From: Alphaproteobacteria bacterium
GTDB lineage: Bacteria; Pseudomonadota; Alphaproteobacteria; UBA8366; JADFVY01
Assembly: GCA_029881615.1 (NCBI GenBank)
Contig: JAOUMF010000150.1
Span: 1-5,903 of the forward strand
Direction: 5' to 3'
Length of the DNA: 5,903 bases
Part shown: piece by piece, positions 1-4,858 of the stretch
Layout: every line of letters starts with the position of its first letter
Position numbering within the stretch: position 1 is the first letter of the stretch
Made by a program: the position numbers and the translations under genes
The notes under the pieces: generated by a model
The model's input: only the letters and a program-made list of their open reading frames with translations
Told to the model about the DNA's origin: nothing
Database searches by the model: none

Positions 1-18
1 CCAGCGCCCACATCTTAA

Positions 19-46
19 TTTACACAGTTTGTCTTCGGGTTAATTT
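19..46 (+). promoter_or_regulatory. Weak sigma-70-like promoter candidate upstream of the dehydrogenase operon
   Basis: TTTACA at 19-24 matches five of six bases of the -35 consensus. An AT-rich TAATTT at 41-46 lies 16 bp downstream but matches only three of six -10 bases. It is one of the few AT-rich patches in a GC-rich stretch. It would place a transcript start near 52-54, just before the C-rich strand of the possible leader stem at 55-66. A second weak option is TTGAAA at 103-108 with GATTAC at 125-130. Neither is strong, and alphaproteobacterial promoters often deviate from the consensus. Confidence 0.22.
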
Positions 47-54
47 GCCCCTCC

Positions 55-187
55 CACCCCCACGCCGCAAACCCGACAGCACGCGTCGCACTGCCGTTAG
101 CCTTGAAACCGTGCCGGTGGTGTGGATTACTCATGAAATTATCGGACATCGTCCGGGCCTCCGCGGGGGGCGTCGGGGGTGTTTTTT
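55..187 (+). promoter_or_regulatory. Possible structured leader or attenuator ending in a T6 run
   Basis: The C-rich strand 55-66 can pair with the G-rich strand 169-181 over 12 Watson-Crick pairs with one bulged C at 174, and the run TTTTTT (182-187) follows directly. The enclosed 102 nt can form two further helices: 86-96 with 115-125 (11 pairs, four of them G-U) and the perfect hairpin CGGAC-atc-GTCCG at 143-155. A closed multi-helix leader with a U-tract just before the ribosome-binding site is how an intrinsic terminator or attenuator looks. I do not recognise a known riboswitch class. C-rich and G-rich blocks can pair by chance in GC-rich DNA, so this is tentative. No convincing gene is seen in 1-206. 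Confidence 0.25.
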
Positions 188-192
188 GCATT

Positions 193-198
193 GGGAGA
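193..198 (+). promoter_or_regulatory. Ribosome-binding site that fixes the dehydrogenase start
   Basis: GGGAGA lies eight bases before the ATG at 207. It supports that start over the upstream in-frame ATG at 45. The extra 54 codons from 45 encode an arginine- and proline-rich stretch unlike the family, whereas the protein from 207 goes almost at once into the dinucleotide-binding strand. Confidence 0.7.
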
Positions 199-206
199 TT
201 TGGGTC

Positions 207-2648
207 ATGAAGAATACGGCGCGCGTTGTAGTCATCGGGGGCGGGGTTGTCGGCGTTTCGACGCTTTATCATCTGGCAAAGAAGGGCTGGACGGACTGCG
301 TGCTGGTGGAACGCACCGAACTTACCGCCGGATCGACCTGGCATGCCGCCGGGCTGCTACCGCTGTTCAACATGTCCTATTCGGTCGGGCAGATTCACAA
401 GTATTCGGTGAAGTTCTACCAGGAGCTGGAAAAGGAAACCGGCCAGTCGGTGGGCTTCGCCAAGGTCGGCAATCTGCGGCTGGCGGACAATGAAGACCGC
501 ATGGACGAGTACCGCCACTATGCCGGCACCGCGGCGACCATCGGCGTCAATGTGGAATTCCTGACCCCCGAACAGATCAAGGAACTGGTGCCGCACGCCA
601 ATGTAGAGGGGCTGGTCGGCGGCATGCTGCATCCCGACGACGGCTATATTCAGCCGGCCGACCTGACCATGGCGCTGGCCAAGGGGGCACGCGACCTGGG
701 CGCGACCATCTACCAGCAGACCCCGGTGGTCGCCATCGAGCGCACGTCGGGCGGCGAATGGCTGGTGAAGACCGAAAAGGGCGACATCCGCTGCGAGCAT
801 GTGGTCAGCGCCACCGGCAACTATGCGCGCCAGACCGGCCAGATGGTCGGGCTGGACGTGCCGGTCATTCCGGTCGAACATCAGTTCATCGTCACCGACC
901 CGCATCCCCTGTTGCAGGAGCGCAAGAAGAATGGCGATCGCGAGATGCCGGTATTCCGCGAATCCGATGCTTCCTATTATATGCGCGAGGAACGCCAGGG
1001 ACTGATCCTGGGCCCGTATGAAAAGGGCGCCCCTGCCTGTTTCGTCGACGGCGTGACCCCGGGCTTCGAAAAAGACCTGTTCCCCGGCGATCTGGAGCGG
1101 CTGGAGCCCCATATCGAGGCCGCCATCAACCGCGTGCCGATCTTCGGCGAGGTCGGCGTGAAGGACGTGATCAACGGCCCCATCGCCTATACCCCGGACG
1201 GCAGCCCGATCATCGGCCCGGCGCCGGGCCTGAAGAATTTCTGGCTGAACGAAGGGCACAGCTTCGGCATCACCGCGGCCGGCGGCGCCGGCTGGCAGAT
1301 CGCGGAATGGATCGTCGAGGGGCGGCCCACCATCGACATGCTGGGCGTCGACCCGCGGCGCTTTGGCGAGCATGCCTCGCGCGCCTATCTGAAAAACAAG
1401 AACGAGGAAGCCTACGCCAACGTCTTCACCACCCATTTCCATGACGAAGAGCGGCCTGGCTGCCGCCCGCTGCGCACCACCCCCTGCTATGACCGCATGA
1501 AGGAAAAAGGCGCGGTGTTCGGTCATGTCTATGGCTGGGAGCGGCCGAACTGGTTCGCGCCCGAGGGCGTCGAGGCAAAGGATGTCTGGTCGTTCCGGCG
1601 CACCAATTATTTCGAGCATGTGGGCAACGAGTGCAAGAACGTGATGGAAAATGTCGGCGTTCTGGATATGTCGGCCTTCGCCAAATTCCGCGTATCGGGC
1701 CCGGGCGCCGAGGCCTGGCTCGATAATCTTGTGGCCAACCGCCTGCCGAAGAAGATCGGCCGCGTCGGGCTGTGCCATGCGCTGAACAAGGAAGGCGGCG
1801 TGCGCACGGAATTCACCATCACCCGCGACGCCCCGGATTCGTTCTATCTGGTTTCGGCCGGCGCGCTGGAACGTTTCGACTGGGATTATCTGGTCAAGCA
1901 GGCGCCCGACGACGGGTCGGTGCGCCTCGACAAGATCACCACCCAGCATGGCGTGCTGGTGGTCGCCGGACCGAAATCGCGCGAATTGATGAGCCGTGTG
2001 TCGGATTGCGATTTCTCCAACGAGGCCTTCCCCTGGCTGACCAGCCAGTTCAACGATGTGGGCGTGGCCCGATGCCGGCTTGTGCGGGTTAATTTCGTCG
2101 GCGAACTGGGCTGGGAAATCCATCACCCGATCGAGATGCAGAACCATATCTTCGACGCGCTGTTCAAGGCCGGCGAGGATCTGGGCGTGAAACCCTTCGG
2201 CATCCGGGCGATGAATTCCATGCGGCTGGAGAAATCCTACCGGCTGGTCGGCACCGAAATGTCGATCGAATATGCGGCATTCGAATCCGGCCTGGACCGC
2301 TTCGTGCATCCCAACAAGGGCGATTTCATCGGCCGCGACGCGCTGGTGAAATGGCAGCAAAAGGGCTTTACCAATCAGTTCGTCACGCTGGAAGTCCACG
2401 GCGTCACCGACGCCGACGCGCTGGGCAACGAGCCGCTGTTCATCGACAGCAAGATGGTCGGCCGCGCCACCGCCGGCGGCTTCGGCTGGCGCATCGGCAA
2501 AAGCCTCGCCATCGGCTTCCTGCACCCCGACCACGCGGCGGTGGGCACCGAGGTGGAGATCGACGTGCTGGGCAAAATGCTGAAAGCCACGGTCATCGAA
2601 GAAAGCCCCTACGACCCGGAGAACGCAAAACTGCGAGGGGTGGCGTAG
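207..2648 (+). CDS. FAD-dependent dehydrogenase with C-terminal GcvT domains, dimethylglycine/sarcosine dehydrogenase type
   Basis: The product is 813 residues, the usual length for bacterial members of this family. It has an N-terminal DAO-type FAD domain: GGGVVG at 11-16 (G11, G13, G16) and the acidic ribose-binding E35 after the second strand. AGSTWHAAGL at 41-50 has H46 where mitochondrial dimethylglycine and sarcosine dehydrogenases attach FAD covalently. The FAD domain closes with NEGHSFGITAAGGAG (348-362). A linker domain (about 371-435) follows, then a GcvT folate-binding domain from about 459 to 690 (VLDMS with D487; FVGELGWEIH at 630-639) and a GcvT C-terminal barrel at about 723-805. 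Family knowledge says such enzymes oxidise an N-methyl amine and pass the methylene group to tetrahydrofolate, leaving the demethylated amine. No signal peptide is seen, so it is probably cytoplasmic. Sequence alone does not separate dimethylglycine from sarcosine or another N-methyl substrate. It is the first gene of a likely operon; the next gene starts 20 bp after its stop. Confidence 0.92.
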   Translation: MKNTARVVVIGGGVVGVSTLYHLAKKGWTDCVLVERTELTAGSTWHAAGLLPLFNMSYSVGQIHKYSVKFYQELEKETGQSVGFAKVGNLRLADNEDRMDEYRHYAGTAATIGVNVEFLTPEQIKELVPHANVEGLVGGMLHPDDGYIQPADLTMALAKGARDLGATIYQQTPVVAIERTSGGEWLVKTEKGDIRCEHVVSATGNYARQTGQMVGLDVPVIPVEHQFIVTDPHPLLQERKKNGDREMPVFRESDASYYMREERQGLILGPYEKGAPACFVDGVTPGFEKDLFPGDLERLEPHIEAAINRVPIFGEVGVKDVINGPIAYTPDGSPIIGPAPGLKNFWLNEGHSFGITAAGGAGWQIAEWIVEGRPTIDMLGVDPRRFGEHASRAYLKNKNEEAYANVFTTHFHDEERPGCRPLRTTPCYDRMKEKGAVFGHVYGWERPNWFAPEGVEAKDVWSFRRTNYFEHVGNECKNVMENVGVLDMSAFAKFRVSGPGAEAWLDNLVANRLPKKIGRVGLCHALNKEGGVRTEFTITRDAPDSFYLVSAGALERFDWDYLVKQAPDDGSVRLDKITTQHGVLVVAGPKSRELMSRVSDCDFSNEAFPWLTSQFNDVGVARCRLVRVNFVGELGWEIHHPIEMQNHIFDALFKAGEDLGVKPFGIRAMNSMRLEKSYRLVGTEMSIEYAAFESGLDRFVHPNKGDFIGRDALVKWQQKGFTNQFVTLEVHGVTDADALGNEPLFIDSKMVGRATAGGFGWRIGKSLAIGFLHPDHAAVGTEVEIDVLGKMLKATVIEESPYDPENAKLRGVA

Positions 2649-2668
2649 GGGGAACGGGAGGAATATCC

Positions 2669-3079
2669 ATGCCCAACGAAAATGGCGGTAGTGGCGGGTG
2701 TCTTTGCGGGGGGGTTCGCTATCGCGTGGATGGACCGCTTAGCGACGTCGGCGCCTGCCATTGCGGCCAGTGCCGGCGCACCACCGGGCATTTCTTCGCC
2801 GCCACGAGCTGCAAGCGCCCGGCGCTGACGCTGGAGTCCGACGAGACGCTGGCCTGGTACCAATCATCGCCGGGGGCGCGGCGGGGGTTCTGTTCGCGCT
2901 GTGGCGCCAGCCTGTTCTGGGAACGGATCGATGGCGACAAGGTCGATATCCTGGCCGGCACGCTGGACCAGCCCACGGGCCTGAAAATGATCAAGCATAT
3001 TTTTGTCGACGACAAGGGCGACTATTACGATATCGACGATGGGCTGCCGCAATACGCGCAGTATCCCGGAACAGATTAA
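2669..3079 (+). CDS. Small GFA/CENP-V-fold zinc protein, copy 1 of a tandem pair
   Basis: This 136-residue protein belongs to the glutathione-dependent formaldehyde-activating enzyme (GFA) fold family. All seven family cysteines are present: C11 and C13 with C75 and C78, which fit the structural zinc site, and C30, C32 and C35 in ACHCGQC, which fit the second, catalytic-type site. It is shorter than Gfa proper (about 190 residues), as are most uncharacterised members, so a formaldehyde or glutathione role should not be assumed. The ATG at 2669 is chosen because GGGAGG (2656-2661) sits seven bases upstream and the family's first CLCGG motif follows ten residues later. It lies 20 bp after the dehydrogenase stop and 23 bp before its paralogue, with which a hand alignment gives 88 of 136 identical residues and no gaps. 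The extra cysteine C48 has no counterpart at the same position in copy 2. Confidence 0.9.
   Translation: MPNENGGSGGCLCGGVRYRVDGPLSDVGACHCGQCRRTTGHFFAATSCKRPALTLESDETLAWYQSSPGARRGFCSRCGASLFWERIDGDKVDILAGTLDQPTGLKMIKHIFVDDKGDYYDIDDGLPQYAQYPGTD
3010..3059 (+). repeat. 50-bp perfect direct repeat, unit 1, in the 3' end of GFA copy 1
   Basis: These 50 bases recur without change at 3444-3493, at the same position in the second GFA gene, 434 bp away. They cover codons 115-130 (from DKGDY to QYA). After one mismatch the next eight bases match again. Elsewhere the two genes differ widely, including at silent sites, so the identity exceeds what protein conservation needs. Confidence 0.95.
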
Positions 3080-3102
3080 TCCGGTTTCACGGAGAAGGCT
3101 CA

Positions 3103-3513
3103 ATGCCGAACGAAAACGGAGGAGCCGGAGGATGCCTGTGCGGTGGCGTACGCTATCGGGTGACGGGTGGCCTGCGTGATGCGGTGGCCTGCCACTGCAC
3201 CCAATGCCGCAAGACCACAGGGCATTACGGCGCCTTCTGCGCCAGCCGGAATGAAAACCTGACGCTCGAAAACGCCCGGAGCCTGACCTGGCATGAATCC
3301 TCGCCGGGGGTGCGCCGGGGGTTCTGCGACAAATGCGGGTCGACATTATTCTGGGACGACCGAACGCGGGATTATATAGCCATCGCGGCGGGGTCGCTGG
3401 ATAAGCCGACCGGAATCAAGTTGATCAAGCACATCTTCACCGCCGACAAGGGCGACTATTACGATATCGACGATGGGCTGCCGCAATACGCGCGGTATCC
3501 CGAGACCGAATAA
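3103..3513 (+). CDS. Small GFA/CENP-V-fold zinc protein, copy 2 of a tandem pair
   Basis: This second GFA-fold protein is also 136 residues and aligns without gaps to copy 1 at about 65% identity. It keeps the same seven zinc-type cysteines (C11, C13, C30, C32, C35, C75, C78). The ATG at 3103 is preceded by GGAGA (3091-3095) at seven-base spacing. The first 20 residues (MPNENGG, then CLCGGVRYRV) and the last 29 are nearly the same as in copy 1. Divergence is concentrated at residues 42-65, with eight consecutive changes at 45-52, and at 85-95. These segments flank the second zinc site in sequence and may alter the ligand or partner. Copy 2 has C46 where copy 1 has T46, and S48 where copy 1 has C48. 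It is the last gene of the plus-strand cluster; the opposing lipoprotein gene ends 49 bp downstream. The substrate is unknown. Confidence 0.9.
   Translation: MPNENGGAGGCLCGGVRYRVTGGLRDAVACHCTQCRKTTGHYGAFCASRNENLTLENARSLTWHESSPGVRRGFCDKCGSTLFWDDRTRDYIAIAAGSLDKPTGIKLIKHIFTADKGDYYDIDDGLPQYARYPETE
3444..3493 (+). repeat. 50-bp perfect direct repeat, unit 2, in the 3' end of GFA copy 2
   Basis: This is the partner of the repeat at 3010-3059. It lies inside coding sequence in the same reading frame, so it is part of the gene duplication rather than a separate element. Confidence 0.95.
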
Positions 3514-3562
3514 GTAGATCCTTACCCGGACATCCAGCAGGGCGACCTGACCCGGGCCGGCG

Positions 3563-3582
3563 TCACTCCATGCCGGGAGTGA
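3563..3582. terminator. Inverted repeat across the lipoprotein stop codon, weak terminator candidate
   Basis: TCACTCC (3563-3569) and GGAGTGA (3576-3582) form a perfect seven-pair stem with a six-base loop, overlapping the last codons and stop of the minus-strand lipoprotein. It lies between converging genes, where a two-way terminator would be expected. Neither side has a T-run, so it is not a canonical intrinsic terminator. The 49 bp between the two genes (3514-3562) hold nothing else I can name. Confidence 0.25.
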
Positions 3583-4768
3583 TCCAACGCTGGGTTCCCT
3601 CGCCCTGACAGGCGATGGCCGGATAATCACGCCGCGGCGAGCTGAATTGTCGCGTCAGGCTGTAGGTGCGGCAAGGCTTGCCGCCCGGACCGTCGAACCG
3701 GTCATTGATCCGGATAAGATAACTTTCCGAGCCTTGCGGATTTCGCCATACCGTGTGCTGGCCCGATGCCAATCGGTCCAGCGCGTCATGAAGCGCGCCG
3801 TCGCGCCCCTTGCGCATTGTTTTTGAGCCGCCGCCGGGAAGAATGGCTATCAGTTCCAACGTGGAAATTTCCAGCCCGGCGCCATCGAAATCGTGCCGAC
3901 GCACGAAATGGCCCACCGCCGGCACGTAATACCATACACGCTTCTGCCAGGCGCCCGCTGGCGCCGGCGACCGTTCGCACTGAATGGTCTGGGCGGTGAA
4001 AGAACCGGCCGGCACCGTAACCGCCTCGCCCCCCATATTCGCGCATGTCCAACTGGAGTCACTGGCGTACCGCGGGGCGTTCTTGCCCTCGGCTTCGTTC
4101 CATTCCTCACTGGTCACATCAAAATAGATATCCATTCCCCGGTTTGGCGGCCATGACGTTTCACGCGGAAGGGTCGACTTGGCGACACCCTTCCAGCTTC
4201 CAAACTGCCAGGCCAGTTCCGGCAGGCCGAAATGCGGCCCGGTAACATAACTGTCGCCGAAACTGGTTTTCCAATTGATCCGCCCACCATCGACCCCGGT
4301 AACGGTGTGAATTTCGGCGCCGGAATAGACAAAATACGAGCCCACCGGATAAAGACCGGAAGGAATAGCCGCTTCAACGGCCACCACCTCGGGCGCATTT
4401 TCCGGCTGACTCTGCATATGGCGAATTAACGTGGCCGTGGCGGCGCCGGTGGCAGCCATGCCGTTATCCCGCTGATAGGCGGCGATCGCCCGTGCGGTTT
4501 TGGCACCCATTATCCCATCGACCGGCCCAGGTTTGTAACCGCGCTTGGTCAGAATCGACTGAACCGCGGCAAGTTCCGCCCGCGTCAACGGCAAATCAGG
4601 GGCGGCCGGTTCGGGCACTGACGTCGTCCGGGAGGCCGGTCTATCCGAACCGCACCCGGATAGAAACGCCAAAAACAACAAGGCCGCCATACAGGCCACA
4701 AAGACGCGCGCGACATTGCCGACGGCAACGCCACCAGGCGACTTGTGTAAATATAATCGTGGAATCAT
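3563..4768 (-). CDS. Predicted lipoprotein: peptidoglycan-binding domain, unnamed middle domain, 17-kDa-antigen-like C-terminus
   Basis: The product is 401 residues. A basic N-region and hydrophobic core (about 22-36) lead to the lipobox LSGC with C39 as the lipidated cysteine; residue 40 is Gly, not the Asp inner-membrane retention signal, so an outer-membrane location is plausible. A proline-rich linker precedes a PG_binding_1 domain at about 62-118, with the GPVDGIMGAKT motif and helix AIAAYQRDNG. The middle region (about 139-310) has C242, VPAGSF (252-257) and C264, then a WYYVPAVGHFV block; it recalls periplasmic domains with a VPAG-x-F motif but I cannot name a family with certainty. 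The end (about 325-395) has a VWRNPQGS motif, PCRTY with C366 and AIAC with C387, like the C-terminal domain of rickettsial 17-kDa-type surface antigens. It probably sits in the periplasm and ties outer membrane to cell wall. ATG 4768 is the first ATG in frame but lacks a clear ribosome-binding site of its own. A paralogue ends 90 bp upstream. Confidence 0.85.
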   Translation of the reverse strand: MIPRLYLHKSPGGVAVGNVARVFVACMAALLFLAFLSGCGSDRPASRTTSVPEPAAPDLPLTRAELAAVQSILTKRGYKPGPVDGIMGAKTARAIAAYQRDNGMAATGAATATLIRHMQSQPENAPEVVAVEAAIPSGLYPVGSYFVYSGAEIHTVTGVDGGRINWKTSFGDSYVTGPHFGLPELAWQFGSWKGVAKSTLPRETSWPPNRGMDIYFDVTSEEWNEAEGKNAPRYASDSSWTCANMGGEAVTVPAGSFTAQTIQCERSPAPAGAWQKRVWYYVPAVGHFVRRHDFDGAGLEISTLELIAILPGGGSKTMRKGRDGALHDALDRLASGQHTVWRNPQGSESYLIRINDRFDGPGGKPCRTYSLTRQFSSPRRDYPAIACQGEGTQRWITPGME

Positions 4769-4800
4769 GCGCGTCGCGAATCCCGGATAGATATTTCCAT
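4765..4800 (-). CDS. Possible 11-residue leader ORF overlapping the lipoprotein start
   Basis: An ATG at 4800 follows AAGGGGGGC, a fair ribosome-binding site, and opens an 11-residue frame (MEISIRDSRRA). Its TGA stop shares the bases ATGA with the lipoprotein ATG at 4766-4768. The lipoprotein start has no good site of its own, so reinitiation or translational coupling is possible. An ORF this short can arise by chance, and the peptide resembles nothing I know. Confidence 0.25.
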   Translation of the reverse strand: MEISIRDSRRA

Positions 4801-4824
4801 GCCCCCCTTGTCGCGCAACATTGG

Positions 4825-4842
4825 GTCGGGATCAAGCCCGAC
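4825..4842. repeat. Short palindrome between the tandem lipoprotein genes
   Basis: GTCGGG (4825-4830) and CCCGAC (4837-4842) pair perfectly around a six-base loop. Read on the minus strand, the core GGGCTTGATCCC resembles the centre of REP-like palindromes that are common between alphaproteobacterial genes. There is no T-run on either side, so it is a weak terminator candidate at best. It lies within the 90-bp gap 4769-4858, which holds no clear promoter. Confidence 0.4.
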
Positions 4843-4858
4843 AGGCCTTTCCGGCCGG

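Noticed and set aside
157..187. Local hairpin 157-162/166-171 as an ordinary intrinsic terminator
   Set aside because: It would leave about ten bases between the stem and the T-run, too far for a canonical terminator; the long-range pairing 55-66/169-181 ends exactly at the T-run and is the better reading.
45..206. N-terminal extension of the dehydrogenase from an upstream ATG
   Set aside because: The extra 54 codons are low-complexity and unlike the family; the ribosome-binding site at 193-198 and the FAD motif spacing favour 207.
15..344. 109-codon minus-strand frame over the leader
   Set aside because: No domain is seen, it overlaps the start of the dehydrogenase, and its composition fits a shadow frame.
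357..2534. 725-codon open frame on the minus strand inside the dehydrogenase
   Set aside because: It is antisense to a clearly recognisable enzyme. Long antisense frames are expected opposite GC-rich genes with strong third-position bias, and its translation (rich in His, Ala, Gly, Asp) shows no domain.
207..2648. Assignment as sarcosine oxidase alpha subunit or DMSP demethylase DmdA
   Set aside because: DmdA lacks the FAD half. The WHAAGL covalent-flavin motif at the end of an N-terminal DAO-type domain and the single-chain 813-residue layout fit the dimethylglycine/sarcosine dehydrogenase family better than the heterotetrameric oxidase subunit.
2351..2668. Long upstream extension of the first GFA frame
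   Set aside because: It runs out of frame through the end of the dehydrogenase; the good ribosome-binding site and the family N-terminus place the start at 2669. The same reasoning rejects 2761-3102 for the second GFA gene.
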